NCBI GenBank assembly: GCA_963693315.1
Contig: OY856188.1
Span: forward strand, 147,184,413-147,248,412
Source: Diogma glabrata
Lineage: Eukaryota; Arthropoda; Insecta; Diptera; Cylindrotomidae
Direction of reading: 5' to 3'
Length of the DNA stretch: 64,000 bases
Both the position numbers and the translations under genes were made by a program. Under the pieces are notes generated by a model. The model did no database searches. It was not told where the DNA came from and saw only the letters and a program-made list of their open reading frames with translations. Positions 1-11,370 of the stretch are shown here, one piece after another; position 1 is the first letter of the stretch, and every line of letters starts with the position of its first letter.

Positions 1-623
1 AATATTATAAGTTGAAATCTAGTTTGAGTGTTTGTAGATTTGTTAATTGATTATATTGCTATCTATTGATTGATGACTTATAACTAGTCATTGTAATCAT
101 TAAATCTATTTGTTTAACTTATTAATAGTCAATCATTGTCTTACTATCACGACTTATTACTTAACTAAATTTCGTCTAAATAAGTCATATTGCAGTTGAA
201 ACCCTAGTGTGAATAATTGTAAGTCTATTGATGTATTATACTTAATTATGACACCGTGTTCTAATTACTAGTCTAATATTGAACAGTCAGTCATTGTTCA
301 ATTGTCACGACTTCGACCACTTTTGTGAGTTGTTGATCTGCAATCGTTGGCCTGCGAGCACAAGTAAATCAGCGACTGTGCTAATTCATGATTGTTGTAA
401 TCGTTCATATCTGATGAGTTATTCTTGCAATTCCATTTACTATAACTTGGAGCAAGGTTTTTTGATTTAAATTAAATTGGTCTCATCATTTCGTTCTACG
501 TATTGTCAGTTAGCCAGCGTTCTCCAATCAATTCACCTCAAGTTTAAGATCATTGTACTTTTGTTTGTTTACCATTTGTCTGAGACTATTGGCCGCTGGT
601 TGGTATCAGGGTGAAATTATATC
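1..623 (+). other. BEL/Pao leader and probable 5' LTR portion
   Basis: This AT-rich stretch has no credible gene and lies directly upstream of gag. It holds loose internal repeats around CTAGT, TCATTG and CTATTGAT. TGGTATCAGGG at about 602-612, just before the gag start, could be a primer-binding site because it begins with TGG as a tRNA 3' end would require; this is a guess. The LTR start lies outside the window or cannot be defined without a matching 3' LTR. Confidence 0.35.
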
Positions 624-1346
624 ATGGCAGACGCAGCGAAAATTGAGTTGTTGAAAAAACAACGAAGTGCCTTTAAAGGCCAGCTCACAAATTTTAAGTC
701 TCATCTCGATAAAGCTACATCCATCGGTGGTTTTGAATCTCTTCTCAATCGACTACAAACAATCTCCAAAAAATATGACGGTGCTCAGTCCCAGCTGGAA
801 GTTATAGATGAAACGACATTAGTTGATCGTAACTCATTCGATGAGGACTATCTCAACTTGGAAACAATATTGAGAGATAAAATTCACAACATAAAGAAAT
901 CAGAAGATACTTCATTCGCAACATCATTTCATAATGCCTCGTTTCATGAGCCTTCATCACCAAGTTCAGTAACAACTGGAATTAGATTACCGGAGATTAC
1001 GTTACCTACGTTTAATGGCTTGGAGTCCGATTGGCTGGGGTTTCGAGACGTGTTTGTGGATTTGATCCACTCCAAAAATTTGGAATCAACGGTTAAATTC
1101 TTGTACTTAATCTCTAGCACACGAACTGGTCGAGCGTACAACCTCATAGAAAGCCTCCCGGTCACAGCTGCAAATTACGAAATAGCATGGTCAGCCCTTT
1201 GTGATCATTATAACAATGAAGTGTCCATCAAGCGTTTTCACACTCGTGAGTTGTACGAAATCAAATCTCCTCAGGAGAATTCTTCTAAAGCGCTACAGTA
1301 TTTTGTAGATAAAATTGTCAAACATGTTGGTGCATTGAAATCTTAA
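624..1346 (+). CDS. BEL/Pao Gag, N-terminal part
   Basis: The 240-residue frame starts at an ATG soon after the leader. It has a charged, coiled-coil-like N-terminus (about residues 1-90) and then the capsid-like region typical of BEL Gag, with the motif LPTFNGLESDWLGFRDVF near residues 127-145 and FLYLISSTRTGRA after it. Gag would form the particle that packages the element RNA. The frame ends early at a TAA (1344-1346), while Gag-like sequence continues at once in another frame from 1349. This marks a small indel around 1343 rather than the natural Gag end. Confidence 0.8.
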   Translation: MADAAKIELLKKQRSAFKGQLTNFKSHLDKATSIGGFESLLNRLQTISKKYDGAQSQLEVIDETTLVDRNSFDEDYLNLETILRDKIHNIKKSEDTSFATSFHNASFHEPSSPSSVTTGIRLPEITLPTFNGLESDWLGFRDVFVDLIHSKNLESTVKFLYLISSTRTGRAYNLIESLPVTAANYEIAWSALCDHYNNEVSIKRFHTRELYEIKSPQENSSKALQYFVDKIVKHVGALKS

Positions 1347-1348
1347 AG

Positions 1349-4099
1349 GTGCAAGTGTCAGAGTGGGACCTTCTCCTCGTTCATCATTTGACTCAACGTC
1401 TGGATAATTCCTCACGAATTTTCATCGTCAAGAACACCAAACCTAATGTTGCACTTGCACTACCTAGCATGATTGAGTTGCTTCGATCACGCATCAGAAT
1501 TCTTGATGCGCTGACAGCCAATTCAAGTTCTAGTTCTTCTCGCGCGCAAAAACACCATAGCTCAATGTCACTCAATGTTAGCAGTATTTCCAAATCATCC
1601 GTTCACACAGATAGATGTTTTTATTGTGGTTTAAACCACACCTTACCATATTGTTCATTGTTTTCCAGTGATAAAATGAACCCGAAGTCCCGTTTTCACT
1701 TCGTCAAGGACCGACGATTGTGCGGTAACTGTTTACTGGAGCGACATCCCATCAGTCAGTGCAATCACCCACCATGTTCTAAGTGCTCATTGAAGCATCA
1801 CCAGCTTCTTCATTTCCCACCCAATGACATGTCAATAACACAGTTACCATCTGATAGTCCGAATGGGCAAGTGTCAAATCAACTAACTAAGGCGCATACC
1901 GTATCATCCAGCCACCCTACCATCGAAACTAATTGTGCTGCGTCACTTGAACGGAACGTGCCAGCATTAACCACATCGAACCATAGTAAAAATGTGATTC
2001 TCATCGGAACAGCACTTATACATGCTGTGGCCAACAACGGCACCAAACTATTGTGTAGAGCGTTGTTGGATAGTGGCTCCACATTAAATTTTGTCACTGA
2101 ATCCACTTGCAAAATGTTGAAAATGCGACAATATCCAACTTCAAAGACCATTTCTGGTATCGCAGCGACTAAAACGTTGATTAAAAATAAAATATATCTC
2201 ACAATTACTTCACGCACCTCTGATTTTTCTGTTCATCTTAAATTTTATGTCTTGCCGAAAATTACCGATAATCTACCGTCGATAAACATTCCCTTCATCC
2301 CAGAATCACTGCCCAACGATGTTGTCTTGGCAGATCCTTACTTCAATGTGCCCGACCGAATAGATCTCTTGTTGGGAGCAGAAATATACCACCGATTATT
2401 TAATGGCTCTTCTCTGAAAATTCACACTGAGCTACCTCCGCTACATAGTTCAGAGTTTGGATATGTCATCAGCGGCACCACATCTATGAAGGTACATGGC
2501 TACGAACATTCCAAATCCAGCACTGTACTATGTAGTATTTCAACGTTAGAGACACAAGTCAAGCAATTCTGGGAAATTGAACATATGCCAGCAAAACCAC
2601 TGTGGTCAAAGGAAGAAACCAAAAGCGAAGAACATTACAAAGCCAATTTCCATCGAACGTCTGAAGGACGATATTGTGTTGGACTCCCAACAAAACCCAA
2701 TGTGTCACTATTAGGGTCATCGTTCCAATCCGCTTATCGACAGTTCTTGGCACTTGAAAATCGTCTACAAGGCAATCCCGACGTGTACGCTCAGTATAGA
2801 GACTTTATGGAAGAATATATTTCTCTAGGACATATGTCGGCGACTATGTGTCATGATGACAAGGGTAGTTATTATCTTCCACACCACTATGTCCTGAAGG
2901 AAACTAGTTCCACCACTAAACTTCGTGTTGTGTTTAATGCTTCATCCAAAACTTCGTCTCATATCTCACTAAATGAATGCTTAATGGTTGGACCAACTAT
3001 ACAACGTGATCTTATTTCTACAATACTTCGTTTCAGGAGACATGTTGTCGCTCTTTCTGGCGACATTGCAAAAATGTATCGGCAGATTCTTGTCAAGCAA
3101 GACCAGCGTCATTTGCAGTGCATTTTATGGCGCAAACACCCATCAGAACAACTTCAAAGGTACACCCTCAATACCGTCACATACGGTACAGCCTGTGCGC
3201 CTTTTTTGGCAACACGTACATTGAGACAGCTGTCAATTGACGACCAAACCAAATTTCCTTCAGTCGCTGAAATCCTGGATCGTGAATTTTACGTCGATGA
3301 TTTGTTATCAGGTGCAGCAACAATCAATGACGCTCGTCAGTTGAAAAGTGATATCACTGAATTACTTCGCCTTGGCGGCTTCGAATTGAGAAAATTCGTC
3401 TCCAACATCAGTTGTTTGTCTTCAGACGATCAGTCTACATCACCAGTTGTGCTAGTCTTGGGCCTACTGTGGGATACTATTTCTGATTCCTTCGAAGTTC
3501 GTTTTAACAAAGTACCTTTATCAACATCTAACTCCAAACGCAAAATATTGTCCGAGATTTGCCAATTATTTGACCCTCTAGGTTTTTGTGCACCAATCAT
3601 TATCACAGCAAAACTAGTGATGCAAAATATCTGGATGTTGCAAGGTATAAATTGGGACGACGTACTTCCAAATAATACCATCCATCATTGGTCCAAATTC
3701 AAACAAGAACTGCACGAGCTCCATCGAGTCTCCATACCTCGGTTGATTACTTCAACCAATCAAGAAAGCCTGGAGCTTCATGGATTCTGCGATGCCTCCG
3801 AGAAAGCCTACGGTTGTGTTCTCTACACTCGCTCATTATCAAAATCAAATCATTATCATATAGCATTACTCTGCTCAAAATCCAGAGTTGCACCTCTAAC
3901 TAAACAAACAATCCCTCGTCTCGAGTTGTGTGCAGCAATGTTATTAGCTGAGGTAGTTCACAAGGTGCTGTCGATTATGGAAAACACGTTCAAAGCCATT
4001 TTTCTTTGGACAGATTCTAAGGTCACCTTATATCGCATCATGTCCGAACCTTACAAATATAATACTTTTGTGGCAAACCATACTTTTGTGACTGACTAA
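1349..4099 (+). CDS. BEL/Pao Gag C-terminus, protease, reverse transcriptase and RNase H
   Basis: This 916-codon frame has no true start; it continues the frame broken at about 1343. In order it shows a Cys/His zinc-knuckle block (residues about 90-155, CFYCGLNH through CSKCSLKHHQLLH), a retropepsin active site DSGST near 240, a reverse transcriptase from about 470 with LRVVFNASSKT and the catalytic YVDD near 647, and an RNase H domain starting at HGFCDAS near 810. It ends at a stop in the middle of RNase H after VANHTF, and the rest of that domain is found downstream in another frame, so a second indel lies between about 4090 and 4110. Confidence 0.88.
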   Translation: MQVSEWDLLLVHHLTQRLDNSSRIFIVKNTKPNVALALPSMIELLRSRIRILDALTANSSSSSSRAQKHHSSMSLNVSSISKSSVHTDRCFYCGLNHTLPYCSLFSSDKMNPKSRFHFVKDRRLCGNCLLERHPISQCNHPPCSKCSLKHHQLLHFPPNDMSITQLPSDSPNGQVSNQLTKAHTVSSSHPTIETNCAASLERNVPALTTSNHSKNVILIGTALIHAVANNGTKLLCRALLDSGSTLNFVTESTCKMLKMRQYPTSKTISGIAATKTLIKNKIYLTITSRTSDFSVHLKFYVLPKITDNLPSINIPFIPESLPNDVVLADPYFNVPDRIDLLLGAEIYHRLFNGSSLKIHTELPPLHSSEFGYVISGTTSMKVHGYEHSKSSTVLCSISTLETQVKQFWEIEHMPAKPLWSKEETKSEEHYKANFHRTSEGRYCVGLPTKPNVSLLGSSFQSAYRQFLALENRLQGNPDVYAQYRDFMEEYISLGHMSATMCHDDKGSYYLPHHYVLKETSSTTKLRVVFNASSKTSSHISLNECLMVGPTIQRDLISTILRFRRHVVALSGDIAKMYRQILVKQDQRHLQCILWRKHPSEQLQRYTLNTVTYGTACAPFLATRTLRQLSIDDQTKFPSVAEILDREFYVDDLLSGAATINDARQLKSDITELLRLGGFELRKFVSNISCLSSDDQSTSPVVLVLGLLWDTISDSFEVRFNKVPLSTSNSKRKILSEICQLFDPLGFCAPIIITAKLVMQNIWMLQGINWDDVLPNNTIHHWSKFKQELHELHRVSIPRLITSTNQESLELHGFCDASEKAYGCVLYTRSLSKSNHYHIALLCSKSRVAPLTKQTIPRLELCAAMLLAEVVHKVLSIMENTFKAIFLWTDSKVTLYRIMSEPYKYNTFVANHTFVTD

Positions 4100-4136
4100 A
4101 ATACAGGAATTAACCGTAATCAAAGATTGGCGTTAT

Positions 4137-5855
4137 GTGCCCACAGCAGACAACCCAGCGGACTTGGTATCTCGAGGACTCATGCCGTCACAATTTTTAT
4201 CATCCTCAATTTGGTGGGACGGTCCCCAGTTTTTGAAGTATTCGTACACCGTGTGGCCACCACGCGATCAACATCAATGGTCTCAAGATCAACCTAACCT
4301 CGAACTTCGTAAAATCTCATTTCCGAGTTTACTTCAAAATCCAATTGAGAATCAGTTTATTTTTGATCGGTTCGAAAACCTCTCACGTCTCCTTCGAGTT
4401 ACTGCGTTTATGTTACGTTTCATTAATCGAACCAGATACAAGGATAACATAAAAAACTCACTTAGTGATGATCTTCAACCAGTGGAATTGCAAACCGCCA
4501 CGACAACATTAATTAAAATTGTCCAACGGCTCAATTTTTCAGAAGAGCTGAAAACCCTTACAAGAAAGCAAGAAATTTCAGTAAAAAGTAATCTTCGCTC
4601 ATTAGCACCGTTTCTTGACGATAGTGGTATATTGAGAGTGGGTGGTCGACTTACGCACGCAGCGTTAACATATAATCATAAGCACCCAATACTGCTTCCT
4701 CGTGATCATATATTTTCGATTATGCTTGCTAGACACGAGCATCTGAGATTACTTCATGCCGGACCACAGGCACTTTTGTATAGTCTTCGTCAGGCCTATT
4801 GGATCATCGGTGGAAGAGGTCTATGTAAGCAGATTGTGCATCTTTGTGTGCGTTGTAGTCACGTCAAACCTGTCATACGACACCAAATCATGGGAGATTT
4901 GCCTTCGGAACGCGTTAACAGAGTCAGCCGAGCTTTCACAGTGGTTGGCATCGATTTTTGTGGTCCATTTTATTTTATTCATGCATCAAGAGCTAAGGTC
5001 AAAAATAAATGTTATATATGTCTCTTCATATGTTTTACCACCAAAGCTGTTCATCTTGACATCGTCATAAACGCCACTTCAGAATCTTTCATCGCTTGCC
5101 TGAAGCGTTTCGTTTCACGTCGAGGGTTGTGCTCACGTATTTTTTCCGACAATGCTACCAATTTCATCGGTGCCCGTAATGAACTCAAGGAACTAAAATC
5201 TCTATTGTTCTCTCAATCTTGTCAAGACCACATCAGACATTTCTGTCTCTCACACAACATTGAGTGGTCTACGATTCCTCCTCGTTCTCCCCATTTTGGT
5301 GGATTATGGGAATCTGCCATTAAAAGCGCTAAACATCATCTTAAGCGGGTAATGGGAACGTCGTGTTTAACGTTGGAAGAATTTCTCACGTTGACCACTC
5401 AAATTGAGGCATGTCTCAACTCTCGCCCAATGTTACCAATGTCAAATGATCCATCGGATTTGACCGCTTTGTCACCAGGTCACTTCATCATCGGTGCCCC
5501 ATTAACGTCAATTCCAGAACCTTCATTACTCGATCTAACTTCTAACAAACTGTCGAGATTTCAAAGAATTCATCAACTCATGCAGTCGTTTTGGGATCGT
5601 TGGCACTGTGAATATCTCACTGAACTACAGCAAAGAAGCAAATGGCAGCAAGGATCATTTCAGTATCAAGTCGGTATGTTGGTTCTACTACACGATGACA
5701 ACCAGCCACCACTACAGTGGATTATGGGTCGTATAACTGATTTACATCCCGGCAAGGATGGTATTGTGCGCGTGGTCTCTATCAAGACTAGCCACTCTCA
5801 GTTGAAACGAGCCACAAACCGCATTAGTGTACTCCCAATTCCAATCGAGCAGTAA
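4137..5855 (+). CDS. BEL/Pao RNase H tail and integrase
   Basis: The 572-codon frame opens with VPTADNPADLVSRG, the end of RNase H in this family, and continues into integrase. An HHCC zinc-binding block lies at about residues 199-241 (HLRLLHAGPQ through CVRCSHVK). The catalytic core shows GIDFCGPF (first Asp near 272), FSDNATNF (second Asp near 338) and FGGLWESAIK (catalytic Glu near 392), followed by the C-terminal domain. Integrase would insert the cDNA into chromosomes. The end at 5855 looks natural. The start codon is arbitrary because the segment belongs to the broken pol frame. Confidence 0.88.
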   Translation: MPTADNPADLVSRGLMPSQFLSSSIWWDGPQFLKYSYTVWPPRDQHQWSQDQPNLELRKISFPSLLQNPIENQFIFDRFENLSRLLRVTAFMLRFINRTRYKDNIKNSLSDDLQPVELQTATTTLIKIVQRLNFSEELKTLTRKQEISVKSNLRSLAPFLDDSGILRVGGRLTHAALTYNHKHPILLPRDHIFSIMLARHEHLRLLHAGPQALLYSLRQAYWIIGGRGLCKQIVHLCVRCSHVKPVIRHQIMGDLPSERVNRVSRAFTVVGIDFCGPFYFIHASRAKVKNKCYICLFICFTTKAVHLDIVINATSESFIACLKRFVSRRGLCSRIFSDNATNFIGARNELKELKSLLFSQSCQDHIRHFCLSHNIEWSTIPPRSPHFGGLWESAIKSAKHHLKRVMGTSCLTLEEFLTLTTQIEACLNSRPMLPMSNDPSDLTALSPGHFIIGAPLTSIPEPSLLDLTSNKLSRFQRIHQLMQSFWDRWHCEYLTELQQRSKWQQGSFQYQVGMLVLLHDDNQPPLQWIMGRITDLHPGKDGIVRVVSIKTSHSQLKRATNRISVLPIPIEQ

Positions 5856-5915
5856 CCGGTGATGTAGTTTTCTCTTCGACGCCTTACAACCCAAGGAACA
5901 TTTAGCACCGGCCTT

Positions 5916-6535
5916 TAGCACAAAATAACGAATGTAGAAGCACTGGAAATTGTTAAACGAAATTAGGCGGTTATAATCCTTATATTATTTCAATTTGGTG
6001 CTAAAATCTTAAATTTTTGCATTATATTAGTTTCCATAGATTTTTTTAATGCTAAATAAAAATTAACATTAAAGTAAACAGTCGTTGAATAAAATAATGC
6101 TAAAATTAGCATTATTATATGATACGAATGCTAAAATTTTGTCTACTTTTTATTTTGACAGTTGGCATGAAAGCAAGACGTGTATGATCTAAATAATGCT
6201 ACTTTTAGCATTATTTTATGTTACGCATGTGTTAACCTAATGTTAACTAAATATTTCGCCAAATGGCATTGAAATAAACATTTCCCATCAAAGTAATGCT
6301 ACTTTTAGCATTATTTTATGTTCCGCATGTGTTAACTTGATGCTAACTAAAGATTTCGCCATTTTGTATGAAAATAGACACTTGGCAACAAAATAATTCT
6401 ATTTGTAGCACTATTTTATGTGCCGCATGTATTAAATTATTGCTAACTAAATATTTCGCATTGAAATAAAAATTTCTCATCAAAGTAATGCTACTTTTAG
6501 CATTATTTTAAGTTTCATGTTCATTAACAGATAAA
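5916..6535. repeat. Left subterminal repeats with TGCTA/TAGCA hairpins
   Basis: Four units with a period of about 100 bases start near 6194, 6294, 6394 and 6485. Most contain the perfect short hairpin AATGCTA-CTTT-TAGCATT followed by ATTTTATGTT.CGCATGTGTTAA. Scattered GCTAA and TAGCAC motifs fill the outer part. Repeated short motifs inside both ends fit transposase or accessory-protein binding arrays known for CACTA-like elements; the binding role here is inferred. Confidence 0.75.
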
Positions 6536-6651
6536 AACAGTACCAAAAACGTAATTTGTTATTTTACAAGGTGCAATAAACTAGAAACGATGAGACAGTT
6601 TATAGTTTAGACGCCAAGACGTGCGGTCACATTTGAACATTGCAAAAAATC

Positions 6652-8907
6652 ATGCCGCGACCTAAAAAAGGAATAAAGAACAAATTGCAGTGGGATAATT
6701 TTAAAAAGAGTGGTTCATATTGCAGGAAATTGCAAGAGTTTCGTGATAGAATTCGAAAAGACAGTGCTTTATTGTTAAATAAGACGCAATTAACATCAAA
6801 AGCTGTCGAATCTCAACGTGTGCTAACACGTCATCCATCAATGTTACGGAATGTTACGGAATTCCATCAATTCGTCGTGATGCAATTCCCATTGATGATT
6901 ATGATTTGACGTCGTCATCCGATGAGAAAGATAACGGTGTCAATATCCAAATACCAGGCTATGAATCTGAGCTCAGTGAACATCAAGTGTCTGACGAGTT
7001 TAGCCCCGATGAGCATGAAAATAGTGCTAAAAATATGTTAATTGGAAATGACGATACAATGGATGACACGACTGCAATGTCCGTTTTCTTAAAGAGATGG
7101 TCCATTGATAACAACATTCGGCAAAAGGCATTAAAGCCTTTATTGAAACAATTAAATAATCGATTCAATTTGAGCCTTCCATCCGATCCAAGGACCCTAA
7201 TGGGTACCCCGAGAAATCCTTCAACTACCATCGTTAACATCAGTGGAGGTGAATACTGGCACCAAGGTCTGGAGCCCTGCCTGCGTTCGTGCTTTGCCAA
7301 CTTGAATCGACCAATTTCAATTGCGCTCAATTTCAATGTGGATGGAATTCCATTATTTAATAGCAGCAGGGACCAATTCTGGCCGATTTTGTGCAATGTG
7401 AATGGAATGTATAATATTCCTGCAATGACAATCGGCTTGTTTTATGGCCAGAGCAAGCCCCAGCGAGTTGAAGAGTTTATGGAACCATTTGTGTCCGAAT
7501 TGATGCGCATTTTAGATACCGGTATACTCATAAATGGTTTCATGCTCTCAATCACCATTAGAGCGTTTATTTGCGACACACCGGCTCGAGCCATGATAAA
7601 AGGTTAGTAAATGTAAATTGTTTTTCTGACAGCTAGTGAAATTATTTATATTATATAATTTTATCATGACAGGTGTCTGCAATTTCAATGGATATCACGG
7701 TTGTCTCAAATGTACGACCGTTGGGACGTACTCCAGTTTGCTGAGAACAATAATCTACCGAAAGACTGTGGCACCAGCTCGAACCGATTCGGTTTTTCGT
7801 GCACATGGCTACGGGAAACACCATCAGGTGTATAAAATTCGAGAGCATGGCTGTATTCGGGAGGTGCCTGTTAAAACACCACTCCTGCGTCTTCCAATGG
7901 ACATAGTTCAAGACATAATAGTAAGTGATTCGCTGCACCTATTACATCTTGGGCTTATGAAGCGATTGTTGAAAACCTTCAAGGATGGCGAAAATGGATA
8001 CGATGGTTTTAAATGGGCCAGAAATGAAGTCAACGATATGAATAACATTCTCATAAATATTAAAGTGCCTATGGAAATTCATCGTGCGGTCCGAACTTTA
8101 ACCGTTTTGCCATTTTGGAAAGGAACAGAATGCGCCACATTCCTAAACTATATTGGCGTTGAAATTTTTAGACAATTCTTGCCTCCCAACGAGTATTTAA
8201 TGTTTTTATATTTATTCTGTGGAACGACAATTGTTTCGAGTGATTACTTTAGCCGATACTTACCCGTTGCAGAGCAATGTTTTCTGGCATTCGTTAAAAT
8301 ATTTCGCAAAACGTTCCGCAGTATTTCTAGCAATGTTCACAATCTAGTACACATTGTGAAAGAGGTAGAACGATTCGGGTCATAACAAACCCTTTCATCA
8401 TACCCGTTTGAAAATCAACTCTTTCAAATTAAAAAGTTGCTTCGAAGTGGTCGTTGGCCACTTCAACAGGTAATAAACAGAATAAGTGAAGAAACATTAA
8501 TTTCTCGTTGGGAAGATTCGTCTGATGAGATCATGTATCCATTATTTAAGAATGTTCTACCGAATTCGACTAAATTTTCTCAAATCGTAATACGAGAAAA
8601 TTTTAATTTGAAAAAATCGCACACGGATAAATGGTTTCTATCAATTGAAAAGGAAATCGTTGCCATGGAATACGCCACAGATGATGGTATTTATGGCTCA
8701 GTTTTAGAGTCAAGTGGAAGCGTATTTGTCGAGCCGCTCGATTCAGCATCATTAAACGTTTTTCGAACCGAGGATAACACCAAATTCAAACAACAAAAAT
8801 TGTTTTTAATTTCCGAAATTTTGTGCAAACTTGTTGCTATTGTCATCCGCGGTTCGACAACATTTATCCCAATGCATCACACGTATCCAGATAATTTAAA
8901 ATTGTAA
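6652..8907 (+). pseudogene. Transposase of the CCCAAG transposon (spliced, disabled)
   Basis: Translation starts at the ATG of MPRPKKGIKNKLQW. The next part, in another frame, carries an acidic linker and then VDGIPLFNSSRDQFWPIL, a run ending FICDTPARA and a Cys cluster GYHGCLKC. A 70-nt GT-AG intron (7603-7672) joins IKG to VCNFNGYHG in perfect phase. The downstream exon continues with HLLHLGLMKRLL, WKGTECATFLNY and NVHNLVHI, then YPFENQLFQIKKLLRSGRWPL. This matches a widespread animal transposase family of uncharacterised proteins, related in outline to CACTA Transposase_21; I recognise the family pattern, not a named gene. It is disabled by a frame change near 6850, at a perfect 10-bp tandem duplication (6841-6860), and by an in-frame TAA at 8383-8385. 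Confidence 0.75.
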
Positions 8908-9094
8908 TTTAAAATTAATTATAAATCAATAAATTGATTTTATAGAATAAATTTTTTATCAAAACATTATGAAACTTTTTAGAAAAATAAATTGATTTTA
9001 TATTTAATAATAATTTTTTTATTAAAACATTATAATACATTTTAGTTCAATTAGTTTTTGATGGAGAGAAACCTAATCAGTCCTTTTGATGATT

Positions 9095-10817
9095 TTAGAT
9101 TTCATCGTTATCATTACCTGATTGCGCACTGGCAATAGACTTTTCATTTTCAGACTCGGACTCATATTCATTTTCTGACTCATCTTCCTTTGCTGGCTCA
9201 TCTTCATTCTTTCCTGACCCGTCATCCTTTAAACATTCTTGATTGGCGATTGCCCTTGAATTTCTCATACGAATGGAGAGAAACTTCTCAACCATTGGTA
9301 ATTTATACGTCCCATTAAGGAAATTAACACAGCTGAAGAATAGATCAAACGCAGATTTGTATACCTTAAATTTAATTTTTCCTTTTTTAACCGGATCCAC
9401 TTCGACAGCGGCGTTTGCTGCGAGAGGTTTTCTACGTGATTGGCCACTCCACGAGCATGTCTTAAGGAATGTGCGGTCGAAAAAATCATCATCGATTTGC
9501 ACTGTCGGAGCCTGTCCGGTAATCACCCCTCCATGGCGTCCCGCAATGTAATTAATACATTCCTTAACAAATTCCGCATTCTTGGCTCTTTCATTCAATG
9601 ATTTCAATGCGTCCAAGCTATTTACGATTTCAAATGGCTTCTTCGGTATAGCACCAACCAAATTGAGCTTCAGCATAGAATCGATTTGCGTTTGCAAAGA
9701 GGTGATTCCGTTTGCCATTGGGAACTCGTTGGGACGTTGATGTGGTGCTCGGAGATCCTTTTGCAATTTTGGTGAATAGTGTATTGATGTTCTCTTTTGA
9801 TTTCTTACATGCTTGTCTCTTCCTTGCCAAACTTCTTTTGGGTGTGCCTAAACCAGGCTGATCAGAGTCGGACTGCATGCGCATTGCAGCTATGTCTTTT
9901 TCCGCCTACAAAAAATACAAAATTACAAAAGAAAAAAATTGTATATATACTCACATCGTCGTATGTTTTGAAGCCTGTTCTTTTAATTTTACAGCGGTGC
10001 ATCGTGAAACTACTGAGGTTCACTGCTTTCGAGGCGTCCTCCAATGCAATAGCATATTCTTACAATTCAGATTTTTTGGCAACTTGCGGTGGCCATAGAA
10101 CCTGATCATTTCCCTTGACTTTGGACTCTGCATCGGGTGGAAAGAATTTCCGCTTTGTCCATCGGTCTGGCACAGTAAACAATTTAACTGTTTCATTGGG
10201 TTCGACCGTTTGGACGATGACAAACAATTGCTTGCTATCATTTCCGGCTAAAAAATAATCACATAGAGAATGTTTTTTTCTATATCGGAGAAATCGGAGC
10301 GATAAAATAAAATTTGTATCGGATATATCGTATAATTTTTTCCTCCGATAATTAACTAACAGATATAAAATATATTCTCTGAGTTTTCTCCGCCAAAAAA
10401 AATTAAGAAAACTTTATTAAATAAATTTAAATTTTATTAAAAAATTTATTTATATTTGTTTTTCATCGAAACTTTACCTACAATTTTTTAAATTTATACT
10501 TTAAACGATGACTTCCAGTCGGTAAAAAAACTATCTGTAAAAGTTTTCAGAGAGAAAATATATGATCTGAGATTTATACGAGAATGAAAAAAAACACAGA
10601 ACAGATATATCAGATATATCCGAGAATGCAAAAAACACGGATAATTTTTTGACGTTTAAAATATCTCTCCGATCTTCTTCGATATAGAAAAAAAACAATG
10701 ATAAAAGCATCACGTTTTGGCACATCTCGTTATTATCTTTTCGATACCGGCACAAAACAAAGAACTGTTTTAAACACATATCTTACCTGGCTTTGTTAAT
10801 GTTGTTTGTGAAGACAT
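9095..10817 (-). pseudogene. DUF4806-type protein gene of the CCCAAG transposon (three exons, disabled)
   Basis: Three exons can be followed on the minus strand: exon 1 at 10817-10787 (MSSQTTLTKP), a 539-nt intron, exon 2 at 10247-9955 (FVIVQTVEPNETVKLFTVP, then VLWPPQ), a 49-nt GT-AG intron (9954-9906), and exon 3 from 9905 to 9095. Phases match at both junctions. Exon 2 resembles the N-terminal module of DUF4806 proteins. Exon 3 has a predicted coiled-coil (LQTQIDSMLKL), the DUF4806 core (PFEIVNSLDALKSLNERAK through IRMRNSRAI) and an acidic tail. Two defects show decay: an in-frame TAA in exon 2 (10064-10066) and a frame change in exon 3 near 9768. It converges with the transposase gene and may encode a DNA-binding accessory protein; that role is a guess. 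Confidence 0.72.
10271..10697. mobile_element. 427-bp MITE inside intron 1 of the DUF4806 gene
   Basis: The ends are imperfect inverted repeats of about 35 bases: TGTTTTTTTCTATATCGGAG on the left and its near-complement ending CTTCGATATAGAAAAAAAACA on the right. The interior is rich in TATCGGA and ATATATC. It has no coding capacity. No target duplication could be fixed because both flanks are low complexity. It makes up most of the 539-nt intron. Confidence 0.6.
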
Positions 10818-11370
10818 CACATACGATTTTTTATTCCAATAAACGCTGAAAATTTTTCTTTTTAAAAAATATGTTTGTATTGCTTGATAACTTTAACCAA
10901 AATGATCAAACTTCAAATATATATGAACAAATAGCAATTTCCAGTGCTACCAATTGTCAAAAATAATGTTTAGTTATAAACGTTAGCACCATCGAATGCT
11001 ATTCCATGTGTTACACAATGCTAAGTTCGTTTATCAAATATGAATAGCTTGTTTGCATGTGTCAGTGCTAACAAATATTTAAAATAATTTTAAATAACGT
11101 TCAGCATATTATAAATTAAAATATAAGTTTTATTTTGTGTTTGTTGGATTTGTAATTTTCTTCTAAAAAACCGCTTTGCATCGAGCCATTCAAATATTGC
11201 CATTCAAATTTTGCATTCATTATAGTATGTTTTTCATGTTCGCTATAATACCAATGTAATAAGATAGCACGAAAATGCTACATATAATGCTAACCGAATT
11301 TATACTTCGCTAAAACAAAAATGCCTCCTACATTCAATATATATGACGAACGCGGAATAAATTGTATTTC

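Larger units (their letters stand above)
1..5889 (+). mobile_element. BEL/Pao LTR retrotransposon, degraded, 3' side interrupted
   Basis: Three consecutive + strand reading frames give the BEL/Pao order gag, zinc knuckles, aspartic protease, reverse transcriptase, RNase H, integrase. At least two frame breaks (near 1343 and between about 4090 and 4110) separate them, so this copy is not functional. The first 620 bases are non-coding leader or LTR. No 3' LTR was recognised: only about 34 bases follow the integrase stop before the CCCAAG-ended DNA transposon begins at 5890, and the sequence after 11979 does not obviously repeat bases 1-620. The family call rests on the integrase and zinc-knuckle signatures. 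Confidence 0.85.

Noticed and set aside
9243..9551. Plus-strand frame over the DUF4806 exon
   Set aside because: Shadow of the minus-strand coding exon; no family resemblance.
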